From JAKAXS01 sp041940525 (lineage in GTDB: Bacteria; Pseudomonadota; Alphaproteobacteria; Rhizobiales; Hyphomicrobiaceae): a stretch of DNA of 64,000 bases. The stretch lies in assembly GCA_041940525.1 (NCBI GenBank), contig JBGTSB010000004.1, positions 37,021-101,020 on the forward strand, read 5' to 3'. This document shows positions 25,730-33,255 of this stretch, piece after piece; the stretch's first letter is position 1; each line of letters starts with the position of its first letter. The notes under the pieces were generated by a model. That model searched no databases and was not told where the DNA came from. It worked only from the letters and a program-made list of their open reading frames with translations. The translations under genes were made by a program, and so were the position numbers.

Positions 25730-26824
25730 CTATTCTCCGTCTCGCTTCAGCGTCCCCAGTTTCTTTTGACGGTAGTAAGTCGAGCGTGAGATCCCAAGCC
25801 GTTGCCAAGGCCTAGTAGTCGAGTCAGCGATGTGGCCGCGCCATCGGGCAACCATTCCTTTTTTGCCAAGCCAAGACTGACGTGCCCTGAAACCATCGTC
25901 GCTGAAGTGTCGCCAAATCCACTTGCTGACGGATCGGGTAATCGCCCAGATTTCGGCCGGCCCCAATGCACTAACGAAGTGCTGATTGATACTTTGTCCA
26001 ATCGCATGCAAGGCGCTTTGAAATCTTTCGAACGGCTCTCCGGTGCGGATGAACCGACGAAAGTTCCGGTAGCCCCATCGCCTCATTTCTTCGAAGCAGA
26101 ACACATTCCTAGATGTACCAAAGCTGTCAGATGACCTGGCCGCGGGCACCATGTCACGCTTGAAGAGCCAATCTGAGAGTTCGTCGAGGGAGTAAGGTTC
26201 TTCACGTCGCCATTCGACGTCCCAACCAGGGTATAGGGCATTCTTGGCCAGTAATCCCGAATACGAGAAATCAGCACCTAGTCTCCTCGCAAAACCCCGC
26301 TCAATTGCTGCGTAATAAGCGAGAGGCTTTCTACGAGCTGCTGAATGACGCGCCACGGGAGACTCTAACAAAACTGCGGAATGGGCGTGTCTATTCTTTC
26401 GGTTGATCATGATGACGTTCGGAGGTGGCAAATTTGAGTCTCTGTGTGCGAGAGCAGCGCCGCCGAAGTCGAGATCGTGAATTAGCCATCGAAGACGATA
26501 AGGCTCGTTGTACTGCACGTGCATTTTCGTCAAGCTCTGTTCGCGTGAGCGTATGCAGATGCCGGCATTGAACTCGTCGGCACAGTACGGCTTTCGCGGT
26601 AGCAGACCTGAAAATGATGTGCGGTTGCAGAGTGGAGTGAACGAGAGATTCTCTCGGCTATTATCTGATAAGGTTATAGTCTCACCGGATCGAGCGTTGA
26701 TGGCACTAACTTGAGCCAGTCTTGCCTCAACCCATGATTGACCCTCTGACACCGTCGGCCAATTTGAAAGCTCAAAGTATTCGCTCTGACTAGGACAGAA
26801 TGTCGTTATTTTGATCGCCTTCAT
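25730..26824 (-). CDS. Replicase-family replication initiator protein
   Basis: The 364-residue protein resembles ColE2-type plasmid replicases: YRLRWLIHDLDFGGAAL, PPPNVIMINRKNRHAHSAVL, PLAYYAAIERGFARRLGADF, YSGLLAKNALYPGWDVEWR and EEPYSLDELSDWL reproduce the family block order. A C-terminal helical part ends in LGISRSTYYRQKKLGTLKR, a helix-turn-helix. Such proteins prime replication at a dedicated origin, so the island may replicate when excised or derive from an integrated plasmid. The origin is probably near the gene but is not evident. Confidence 0.8.
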   Translation of the reverse strand: MKAIKITTFCPSQSEYFELSNWPTVSEGQSWVEARLAQVSAINARSGETITLSDNSRENLSFTPLCNRTSFSGLLPRKPYCADEFNAGICIRSREQSLTKMHVQYNEPYRLRWLIHDLDFGGAALAHRDSNLPPPNVIMINRKNRHAHSAVLLESPVARHSAARRKPLAYYAAIERGFARRLGADFSYSGLLAKNALYPGWDVEWRREEPYSLDELSDWLFKRDMVPAARSSDSFGTSRNVFCFEEMRRWGYRNFRRFIRTGEPFERFQSALHAIGQSINQHFVSALGPAEIWAITRSVSKWIWRHFSDDGFRARQSWLGKKGMVARWRGHIADSTTRPWQRLGISRSTYYRQKKLGTLKRDGE

Positions 26825-26961
26825 TGAAGTGTACCTTTGATTAGACGTACCTCTCCCGTCCCCTGGCTTACGCAGCCAAGAGTGAAAGTCGTGCGCTTGA
26901 GATTGATGGATTAGATGAGCCAGCTGCTTCCGGTCGGCTGCTTATCTGGCTCCACTCGCAG

Positions 26962-27258
26962 TCATCGGCTTTGCTGCAGGCGGTACACCCATTGGCGTGT
27001 CCCTGTCCCCTTGCGATATCGCGTGATACCCGCAGCTCTTAGCTGCCGGAATAACTTCCCATCGCTGAGCGGAACCGCGCCAACGTACATGGCAAACTCG
27101 TTGTAAAGCGCAAGAAGATGAAAAGCGGTAAGATCGTGCAGTTCGCCCACGTCTGCTAGCCACGCTGCGAAATCATAAGCAGTGACAGCGGCCTCGTCAG
27201 CAGCCTTCCAGACGGTTCTCTGCATGAGCTTTTTTTTGGGCAGACGGACATTGCTCAT
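26962..27258 (-). CDS. Unknown protein of the island replication/excision module
   Basis: The 98-residue product starts MSNVRLPKKKLM and contains LHDLTAFHLLALYNEFAMYV followed by LSDGKLFRQLRAAGITRYRK and a basic end, which reads like a winged-helix DNA-binding unit of the sort found at the end of phage primases. No family is confidently recognised. It lies between the AlpA-like gene and the rep gene on the same strand, which fits a DNA-binding accessory role. Confidence 0.6.
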   Translation of the reverse strand: MSNVRLPKKKLMQRTVWKAADEAAVTAYDFAAWLADVGELHDLTAFHLLALYNEFAMYVGAVPLSDGKLFRQLRAAGITRYRKGTGTRQWVYRLQQSR

Positions 27259-27306
27259 TTGCGCAAGCCTCCAAACATTAAGGTCGTCCTAGGACGCGTC
27301 CTAGGA

Positions 27307-27555
27307 CTAGAACTCGGATGACCGAACACGGCGCAGATCAACAGCCGGACGTGCTGCGATCCAGCGATCGATCTCGCTTTCGCGCCAACCGACGCGGCCT
27401 TTGCTGAGTTGGACGGGGCTTGGAAACCGACCGTCGCGGATCATTTCATAAATCAGCGACTTGCCGAGGTTCACTTTCTCGCGGCTTACGACGCCTATGC
27501 CGATGATGCGATCGCGGGTCGGGGCTTGGCAGTCCACAGCGGTATGACCGTTCAT
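27307..27555 (-). CDS. AlpA-family regulator/excisionase
   Basis: The 82-residue protein contains the AlpA/MerR-like winged helix: LGKSLIYEMIRDGRFPSPVQL, then GRVGWRESEIDRWIAAR. AlpA proteins activate integrase expression or act as recombination directionality factors in P4-like islands. Two in-frame ATG codons (27555 and 27567) are possible. It is encoded in the same direction as the integrase upstream, which is the usual layout of tRNA-associated islands. Confidence 0.88.
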   Translation of the reverse strand: MNGHTAVDCQAPTRDRIIGIGVVSREKVNLGKSLIYEMIRDGRFPSPVQLSKGRVGWRESEIDRWIAARPAVDLRRVRSSEF

Positions 27556-27690
27556 TTGTGCTCTCATTTGTTGCCATCCACATGAGCGTGGACAAGTGAG
27601 AGATGCCGCATGTTCGCGCTGTCGGCCACCAAGTAGCGCCCAGGAGTATCAACTAAGTTTCGTGAACTTCTGGGCGGAAATCGATTGACG

Positions 27691-28650
27691 CTAGATGCTC
27701 CAGTAGGTCTTTGACAAACGAATCACTTGCTCAGCCTGGCTCTTAGAGGCAGGTTGATCGCAAACTCTCATAAGGTAAGAGACGCCAGTCTCAAGCTCGT
27801 CTGGTGCAAGATCGGCGATCATCCGTTTAAGAAGTTTGCTTAGGTTCGTCCGACGCCGCGCTTTTTCCGACGGGTCAAGAATCTGCTCGAAGATTTCTCC
27901 GAACATTTCGTCGATCACGGCACTCTCGCGTGGAACATTCACTCGAGGGTACAAGTGCCCGATCGCGAACAGAAGCATCCATTTCAGTTCATCGCGAATT
28001 GTATCGTTCACATGACGAGATAATCCATCGACGAATGATTTTGAACCTTTCGTCTTGCCTTCTTTGGTCGTTCTGCTTTCGGCAGGCATCAACTCCCAAA
28101 CTAGTTCCAAGAAAAGTCTGAAATTCCCCCTTATCCTCGCCACATCGCCACTTCGAGCGCGAATGAAATGGTGATACAGGTGGTAGGCAAGCTGGCGCCT
28201 GTTAGGGTCTGGCTCCGGGCCCATTTTTGGAGGCGTTTTGGAGAGGGAATTTAGTTCGAGCTTGCTCAGCTCCACCAAAGATTCCACTAGGTCGTGCAGC
28301 TCGTTGGCGGGATTCGACGGTATGCCATCGATCTGGCTTCGGATGAAATCTGCCTTGTTCCGCGCGAAGCTCCTTCGATAGTGGAAGTCGTAATACCTAT
28401 CCGACCAATTGAACCCACTTTCATTTCTTCTCGACAGTAGTTGTTCCAAGCTGGTCGCCGCATTCGAGATTATTTCACACTCTTTTTTGAAGGCCTCACG
28501 GTTGACCCGATTGGAGGCTTTCCGGCTAGTGTGCCAAGCGGCCAGCAAATCAAGCAGCTCTCGGCGATAGTCAGACGTCATAGCCACCCCAGCTCGTCGC
28601 TCCATCTCCGAGAAAATCGCGTCGACATCTCTCTGCTTGTTTTTGCTCAT
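27691..28650 (-). CDS. Unknown protein coupled to the island integrase
   Basis: The 319-residue product begins MSKNKQRDVDAIFSEMERRA; its ATG overlaps the integrase stop codon by four bases, so translation is coupled. It is mostly helical, rich in charged residues, with RRQLAYHLYHHFIRARSG and KWMLLFAIGHLYPRVNV as the most distinctive parts, and no signal peptide or membrane helix. No family is recognised. A role in integration, excision or island defence would be guesswork; the conserved coupling, if found elsewhere, would support a mobility function. Confidence 0.7.
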   Translation of the reverse strand: MSKNKQRDVDAIFSEMERRAGVAMTSDYRRELLDLLAAWHTSRKASNRVNREAFKKECEIISNAATSLEQLLSRRNESGFNWSDRYYDFHYRRSFARNKADFIRSQIDGIPSNPANELHDLVESLVELSKLELNSLSKTPPKMGPEPDPNRRQLAYHLYHHFIRARSGDVARIRGNFRLFLELVWELMPAESRTTKEGKTKGSKSFVDGLSRHVNDTIRDELKWMLLFAIGHLYPRVNVPRESAVIDEMFGEIFEQILDPSEKARRRTNLSKLLKRMIADLAPDELETGVSYLMRVCDQPASKSQAEQVIRLSKTYWSI

Positions 28651-29813
28651 CCTTGACCCGAGCAAAAGGTTTCCCACGCTGCCATGAGCGCCTTACGCTT
28701 CTCCAGCAACTTCCCACGGCGGTAAGCAGCTTCAACTTTGTTCTTAACAGCGTGAGCGAGAGCCATTTCCGCAACCTCGCTCGGGAAGCTCGTTTCCTCG
28801 CTGCACCAATCGCGAAACGCGCTTCGAAAGCCGTGAGCCGTTGCGTCAATGGTCATTCGCCTGAGCAGCATCGTGAACGCCATGTCAGAGAGTGGTTTGG
28901 TAGGATCGCGCGACGGGAACACCAGTGCTACCTGCGGCGATAGAGATATGCTCTGCTGAACGATTTCGATCGCTCTTGGCGTCATCGGAACGACGTGTTC
29001 TCGACGTGACTTCATTCGCTCTGGCGGTATGATCCAAAGTTTGGTGTCGAGATCAAATTCAGACCTAAGCGCATTTCTAACCTCGCCAGATCTGGTGCCT
29101 GTCAGGATAAGCAACTCAAAAGCTAACTTTACTACAGGGTCTGCTGTGCTTGATCTAAGCCTGATGATGAAGTTTGGAACCTCCGAGTAAGGAAGCGCTG
29201 CGAAGTGAATCACTTCGCGACTTTGTTTAGGCAGTCCGATGACCGCGATCCGACATGGGTTCTCACCACTTCGATGTCCGGCGGCGGTGGCGTGGTCGAT
29301 AATAAGGCTTATTCGTTGCAGAACTCGTCTGGCAGTTTCCGCCTTTGTTGTCCAAATTCGACTGAGCACCCTGAGGATATCACTAGCTTCAATCTTGTTG
29401 ACTGAGCGGTCTCCAAAATCGGGAAACACGTGAGCTTCGAGTGTGCGCAGCCACTGCTGCGTGTGCTTTCCGTTGCTCCAAGTGTCGAGGTATGCCGCGT
29501 GCACGCTTCGTGCGACTGCTTCGAACGACGGCACGCCTTCTCGCTCTCCTCGTCGGACTGCTACCGGATCATGTCCTTGGCGCGCTTTCTTTCGAATCTC
29601 ATGCGCAAGTTCTCGTGCTTCCGCGAGACTGACGAGCGATGCACTGCCTAAACCAACATCCCGTCTGCGCTTATTCGTCTGGATGCGTAATACCCACCTA
29701 GATGCACCTGACGAATCAACCAGAAGATAGAGCCCGTTAGCGTCATAATATTTGCCTGGTTGCTTTACTTGCCTGACAAATGTAGCGCTCAGGCCGCGCG
29801 GAGCTTTGGCCAT
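28647..29813 (-). CDS. P4-type tyrosine integrase
   Basis: The 388-residue protein has the N-terminal arm-binding domain of P4-like integrases (LSATFVRQVKQPGKYYDANG; VGLGSASLVSLAEARELAHE), a SAM-like core-binding domain, and the catalytic residues in TGTRSGEVR (Arg), HGFRSAFRDW (His-x-x-Arg), LAHAVKNKVEAAYRRG (His and the nucleophile Tyr). The open frame runs upstream through the tRNA, but GAGGGAGA precedes the ATG at 29813, which gives the normal N-terminus. It lies 170 bases from the tRNA-Ser 3' end and should recombine the 17-bp repeat. Confidence 0.95.
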   Translation of the reverse strand: MAKAPRGLSATFVRQVKQPGKYYDANGLYLLVDSSGASRWVLRIQTNKRRRDVGLGSASLVSLAEARELAHEIRKKARQGHDPVAVRRGEREGVPSFEAVARSVHAAYLDTWSNGKHTQQWLRTLEAHVFPDFGDRSVNKIEASDILRVLSRIWTTKAETARRVLQRISLIIDHATAAGHRSGENPCRIAVIGLPKQSREVIHFAALPYSEVPNFIIRLRSSTADPVVKLAFELLILTGTRSGEVRNALRSEFDLDTKLWIIPPERMKSRREHVVPMTPRAIEIVQQSISLSPQVALVFPSRDPTKPLSDMAFTMLLRRMTIDATAHGFRSAFRDWCSEETSFPSEVAEMALAHAVKNKVEAAYRRGKLLEKRKALMAAWETFCSGQG

Positions 29814-29979
29814 GCATTCTCCCTCGCCCCCCACAACGTCCCACACTTGCTCGTGGATGGAACCGATAGGGCATGGATCAAAATAGCAGAATGCGGAATA
29901 GACTAAAAGGTTGTGTTTGATGAAGTTTTCGGGATATCCGACTTGCATCGGATGCGTCCGGACCAATCTGGAGAGCGGT

Positions 29980-29996
29980 GTTTGGCGGAGAGGGAG
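29980..29996. repeat. attR-like repeat overlapping the tRNA-Ser 3' end
   Basis: Identical to 6753-6769. It contains the last 14 bases of the tRNA on the complementary strand. It lies between the integrase gene and the intact tRNA and marks the right boundary of the island. Confidence 0.85.
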
Positions 29997-30072
29997 GGAT
30001 TCGAACCCCCGATACAGTTGCCCGTATGCCGCATTTCGAGTGCGGTGCTTTCGACCACTCAGCCACCTCTCC
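29983..30072 (-). tRNA. tRNA-Ser(CGA)
   Basis: The reverse strand reads GGAGAGGTGGCTGAGTGG at the 5' end and CCCTCTCCGCCA at the 3' end with CCA encoded, giving a 7-bp acceptor stem. The anticodon stem-loop is CCGCA-CTCGAAA-TGCGG, so the anticodon is CGA (serine, UCG codons). The long variable arm and GGTTCGAATCC T-arm are typical of serine tRNAs. Length is 90 bases. It is the integration target of the island on its 3' side and remains intact. Confidence 0.97.
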
Positions 30073-30387
30073 TGGCCGTGAGACTTTTGTGAAACCGCGC
30101 CAAGTGTGTGCATTGGCTGCCGGCTTCAGCGGCATCGCATTCGTGCCGCGTTTCAGGTCGAGACGTCAGCCGTGACTGGGCTGGAGTGTCGTCTTGGAAC
30201 CTTGAGTGGAATGACGTGCTCATAAGACAAACCGGCTTGGGTGGCAAGTGTCCGTTCGGCTCTAGGCCCGGACATACATGCTGCTGTTGTTCAGATGTGC
30301 TCCCTGTCTCAGTTGCGACGCAATGGAACGAAATTCTGTCCGTCCCGTTTTTGCTGCAGGGCTGGGGCAGCTAGGGGTATCCAGAGT
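30073..30387. other. Intergenic region between tRNA-Ser and the acyltransferase
   Basis: No gene or RNA is recognised. It must contain the promoters of tRNA-Ser (leftward) and of the gene at 30388 (rightward). Open frames crossing it are shadows without starts or domains. Confidence 0.4.
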
Positions 30388-31191
30388 ATGATTTACGACA
30401 CTCTCTCAGCCGAACTCGAAGGTGAGTTCGATATCCGTTCCGAGGAATTATCTCCAGAATTACAATTGTGTGTCGACCGTATCGACATGTTGCGTAAAAA
30501 GGACCACCGGCCTTGGAATACCCAGCTGGCGGCTCCGGCCGGGGACTATCCGATCGAGTTCTCGGTCGCGCACACCGCAAAACAATACAATGAGATCTTT
30601 CAGCTGCGGCGGCTGGCGTTCGCCGAGGCTGGCTGGATCGACCCGGAGACCGATAGCGTCACTGACCCCTTGGATGATCTTCCGACGAGTGTGCTGGTTT
30701 CGGCCAGGGCTGATGGGCGCTTGGTTGGCAGTTTGCGGGTAAGCATAGGCCCGGCGGGCTCGCGTGTACCGTCTCTGCCGTGTGAAATTGAGTTTCCGCA
30801 GGAATTACGCGAGGTGCGTGCGCGCTATCAACGGCCGGCGGAATTCTGCCGGGTGGCTATCGATCCAGAGCTGTCCAACCGGTCATTCCGGACAACGCTT
30901 TACGGCAATCTCGTGCGCTCGGCGATGCTCGTGGCCCAGGCCGCGCGTGTCGATTTTGCGTTGGCGGCGGTGCATTCGAAGTTATCTTTGTTCTACCAGC
31001 ATATGATTGGGTTCAAGCCTTTGGCCAAGTCTGACGGCTATGGTGTGATCCAGCAGCCGACGCATTTGTTGGGCGGCCGCTTTGTTGATCTTGTTGAGCG
31101 TAGCAGGCGCCGGAACAAGTTTTTCCATGTCGGCGAGGCTGAGTGTTTGGCTGCGCGCCAGGTGCTGAAGCTGACGCATCCGCGGCTCTAA
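30388..31191 (+). CDS. FeeM-like N-acyl amino acid synthase/GNAT-type acyltransferase
   Basis: The 267-residue protein resembles the FeeM/LuxI-like acyltransferase fold: EFSVAHTAKQYNEIFQLRRL with the start of the catalytic domain, SVLVSARADGRLVGSLRVSI, AEFCRVAIDPELSNRSFRTT and LAAVHSKLSLFYQHMIGFKP. FeeM joins acyl-ACP fatty chains to amino acids. The acyl donor and acceptor are not predictable, and it is not a proven signal synthase. The first ATG with a plausible site is 30388. It is the first core gene right of the island tRNA. Confidence 0.75.
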   Translation: MIYDTLSAELEGEFDIRSEELSPELQLCVDRIDMLRKKDHRPWNTQLAAPAGDYPIEFSVAHTAKQYNEIFQLRRLAFAEAGWIDPETDSVTDPLDDLPTSVLVSARADGRLVGSLRVSIGPAGSRVPSLPCEIEFPQELREVRARYQRPAEFCRVAIDPELSNRSFRTTLYGNLVRSAMLVAQAARVDFALAAVHSKLSLFYQHMIGFKPLAKSDGYGVIQQPTHLLGGRFVDLVERSRRRNKFFHVGEAECLAARQVLKLTHPRL

Positions 31192-31200
31192 TTGACCTGT

Positions 31201-31617
31201 TTATTTGGTGTCAGGCAGAAGTCTCAACGCGTCTTCAATGATGGTGCGGTGATCGAACGCGAGGTCCAAATTGGAGATGTCGCTGACCCACTCGATCGCC
31301 GCTGCGTCGTCGCCGGCAGTGGCCGTAACATCCCCGGCTTTGGTTAGGTAGGCAATCGATACGACATGGCCGCGCGGGTCGCGATTCGGATCGCTATAGA
31401 CGCCGATGAGATTCAGCGCACCGGCTTCTACGCCGGTTTCTTCACGCAGCTCGCGGCGGCAGCCCTCTTCGACGGTCTCGCCAACATCGACAAATCCGCC
31501 GGGTAAGGCCAGCTTGCCTTTGAATGGCGGGTTGCCTCGACGGATCATGAGGATCTTGTTGTTGGCGTCGACAACGACGCAGTCCGATACGATCGGAGGT
31601 GTTGTTGGCATTGGCAT
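31201..31617 (-). CDS. Nudix hydrolase
   Basis: The 138-residue protein carries a complete Nudix box (GGFVDVGETVEEGCRRELRE followed by ETG), matching Gx5Ex7REUxEExGU and its metal-binding glutamates. Preceding ILMIRRGNPPFKGKLALPG and following NLIGVYSDPNRDPRGHVVSI are typical of ADP-ribose pyrophosphatase-like members, so ADP-ribose or a related nucleotide is a likely substrate. It is convergent with the FeeM-like gene, ending 9 bases after it. A second in-frame ATG lies two codons downstream. Confidence 0.92.
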   Translation of the reverse strand: MPMPTTPPIVSDCVVVDANNKILMIRRGNPPFKGKLALPGGFVDVGETVEEGCRRELREETGVEAGALNLIGVYSDPNRDPRGHVVSIAYLTKAGDVTATAGDDAAAIEWVSDISNLDLAFDHRTIIEDALRLLPDTK

Positions 31618-31701
31618 GCTGATACTGCCTGATCAGTGCATTCTGGTGTTACCCTTTGAAGTCATGGGGTGCGCCAGAGTTCCGATTATAGGTCGCGTGT
31701 T

Positions 31702-31896
31702 TTAGCTGGCGCAGTGGCAATTGCCGCGCGTGCACCCGCAGTTGCCGCAGTACTTTTCAGAGCCAGCATACGGAATGCCGGTTTCAGGACCGGCCTCAAC
31801 GGCGTCGGGCCGAAACTCAAACCCGCAGACGCGGCAAAAGTTTTCGCGCTGGGCTTCATAGCGATCGCACGCTTTACATCTCTTCTGGGCCGGCAT
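31702..31896 (-). CDS. Small cysteine-rich, probably zinc-binding protein
   Basis: The 64-residue protein has nine cysteines and a histidine in three clusters: CKACDRY, FCRVCGFEF, and a terminal YCGNCGCTRGNCHCAS. The first two form a zinc-ribbon-like pair (CxxC-x9-CxxC); the last is unusually dense and resembles a metallothionein end. No signal peptide is present. A GTG two codons before the ATG is an alternative start. No family is recognised, and its partners are unclear because it lies between the Nudix gene and the DUF4166 gene with separate gaps. Confidence 0.65.
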   Translation of the reverse strand: MPAQKRCKACDRYEAQRENFCRVCGFEFRPDAVEAGPETGIPYAGSEKYCGNCGCTRGNCHCAS

Positions 31897-31965
31897 GATC
31901 ACTCGCTTGTTCTTCTACCTTAGCGCGATCATATGGGTGTGCGGAGTGGATGCCAATTGTTTGCG

Positions 31966-32640
31966 TTAGATAGGGTCAACGTCGCGGAAGACCGCGCGTT
32001 GTTCGATCAGCTTGCCTAGCCAGCGATGGCGCAGGGATAGGCCGAAAACAAAGCTCCCGTCACTCAGCTGTTCATGCGTGATTGTCATTTTGCCTGGCGC
32101 CATCGCATCGGGTACAGCGATGCGGATCGGGCCGGCTTGAAAGAGGTATCGGCTGGAGTGGAATTCGAGCACTCCGGTATCGGACACACTCAGGTTAAGC
32201 TGCATGGACAGGCCGAGGCCGACGTACTCTTCTAAACCGGTCTCGCCACGGAAGCGTTTTGTCGATTGGATCATCTGCGGCCGGCGGCCTGGGCGCTCGT
32301 AGATGCGTGTCCAACGCTGGCCGCCCAGGTTGGGGTCGTTTGTGACAGCGACCAGCGCGGGGCCGGTCGCGTTCGGCGCTGTGGGCAGGGGCGAGCCTAG
32401 CGGCATAACGAGATATGCTAGCGCGCGGCCTGCCCAGGACAACTGAGTGTCTGTAACTTGTCCGCGATAGAGCGTCATACTGCCTGGCTGGACACTCTTG
32501 GAGAAGCGTTTTTGGACTGTCGGCGGCAACCTGGCCCACGCCTCTTCGCCAATGAGCGCGCGGTAGCGCAGGTCGAGAAGGCTTGGCGTTTCGCTTGGGG
32601 CGCGGGTTTGCGCCGGCGCCGCTGCGGACTGGGTGGCCAT
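31966..32640 (-). CDS. DUF4166-domain protein
   Basis: The 224-residue product starts at the ATG one base after the GbsR stop and reads MATQSAAAPAQTRAPSETPS, then LLDLRYRALIGEEAWARLPP and the DUF4166 core (YRGQVTDTQLSWAGRALAYL; VAVTNDPNLGGQRWTRIYER; KRFRGETGLEEYVGLGLSMQ; LEFHSSRYLFQAG). The domain has no assigned biochemical function but often appears near membrane-lipid or saccharopine-dehydrogenase-like genes. It is cotranscribed with the GbsR-type regulator, which probably controls it. Confidence 0.8.
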   Translation of the reverse strand: MATQSAAAPAQTRAPSETPSLLDLRYRALIGEEAWARLPPTVQKRFSKSVQPGSMTLYRGQVTDTQLSWAGRALAYLVMPLGSPLPTAPNATGPALVAVTNDPNLGGQRWTRIYERPGRRPQMIQSTKRFRGETGLEEYVGLGLSMQLNLSVSDTGVLEFHSSRYLFQAGPIRIAVPDAMAPGKMTITHEQLSDGSFVFGLSLRHRWLGKLIEQRAVFRDVDPI

Positions 32641-32641
32641 T

Positions 32642-33211
32642 TCATGTTTCCTTCTTACGCGGCTGCGGGGCGACAAGGCGCGCGATCGCGCCACCCATGC
32701 GGATGAGGCGGGACAAGAGTGGGGACGGCAGTTTGATGATCTCGTCGAAGCTGCTGTCGACACGCTCCATGATGTCGAGCATCTGTTTGAAGCGCGCCTT
32801 AGCTGTCGGCGAAATGGATTTGTCGCGGCTGGAGTCGCTTACGCATTGGCGCAACACTTCCAGAGCCGGGTCGAGTTCCCTCGCTTTGCGGCCGATGGCG
32901 ATGCGTCGGATCATTTCCAGCATGTCGGCTTCGGCTTCGAAGAAATCACGCCGTTCGCCCAGCACGGAGGTGCGGCGTACCAGCCCCCAGTTCAGGAGTT
33001 CACGCAGGGACGTTGAAACGTTTGAGCGGGCGATGGATAGCGCTGCTGCGATATCGTCTGCTGATAGCGGCTTGCCTGTGACGTAAAGCAGCGCGTGGAT
33101 CTGGCTGACCGAGCGGTTGACGCCCCAGCGTTCGCCCATCTCGCCCCAGTGAAGGATAAACCGTTCAACTGCGGGTGCGAGCTGAGTGCTTTTTTCAGAT
33201 ATTTCTGTCAT
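32642..33211 (-). CDS. GbsR/MarR-family transcriptional regulator
   Basis: The 189-residue protein matches the GbsR group: VERFILHWGEMGERWGVNRS, SQIHALLYVTGKPLSADDIA, ALSIARSNVSTSLRELLNWG and VLGERRDFFEAEADML form the winged-helix DNA-binding part, followed by helices for dimerisation. GbsR of Bacillus senses choline; the ligand here is unknown. The ATG at 33211 sits in the middle of a perfect 36-bp palindrome and no ribosome binding site precedes it, so initiation may be leaderless or controlled by the palindrome. DUF4166 follows one base later. Confidence 0.9.
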   Translation of the reverse strand: MTEISEKSTQLAPAVERFILHWGEMGERWGVNRSVSQIHALLYVTGKPLSADDIAAALSIARSNVSTSLRELLNWGLVRRTSVLGERRDFFEAEADMLEMIRRIAIGRKARELDPALEVLRQCVSDSSRDKSISPTAKARFKQMLDIMERVDSSFDEIIKLPSPLLSRLIRMGGAIARLVAPQPRKKET

Positions 33212-33228
33212 GACAGAAATATCTGAAA
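33193..33228. promoter_or_regulatory. Perfect 36-bp palindrome centred on the GbsR start codon
   Basis: TTTCAGATATTTCTGTCA (33193-33210) is followed directly by its exact reverse complement (33211-33228). The minus-strand copy includes the ATG and codons MTEISE of the regulator. Perfect palindromes this long are rare by chance. Likely an autoregulatory operator for the GbsR-type dimer, with a possible second effect as an mRNA hairpin hiding the start. Confidence 0.75.
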
Positions 33229-33255
33229 CGCCGCGCCGTTCGTCAAGTGCCCGGT

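Larger units (their letters stand above)
6753..29996. mobile_element. tRNA-Ser-integrated genomic island, about 23.2 kb
   Basis: Boundaries are the two 17-bp direct repeats at 6753-6769 and 29980-29996. Inside lie a P4-type integrase beside the tRNA, an AlpA-like regulator, a replication initiator and helix-turn-helix gene at the right end, and a serine recombinase at the left end. Cargo comprises regulators, hydrolases, a two-component system and a molybdoenzyme module. An internal integrase tail at about 18.2 kb and a truncated LysR gene near 25 kb show that the element is composite and partly decayed. No conjugation genes are visible, so transfer would need a helper. Confidence 0.82.

Noticed and set aside
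29814..30113. N-terminal extension of the integrase
   Set aside because: The extra 100 codons read through the tRNA-Ser gene; the ATG at 29813 has a good ribosome binding site and the normal P4-integrase N-terminus.
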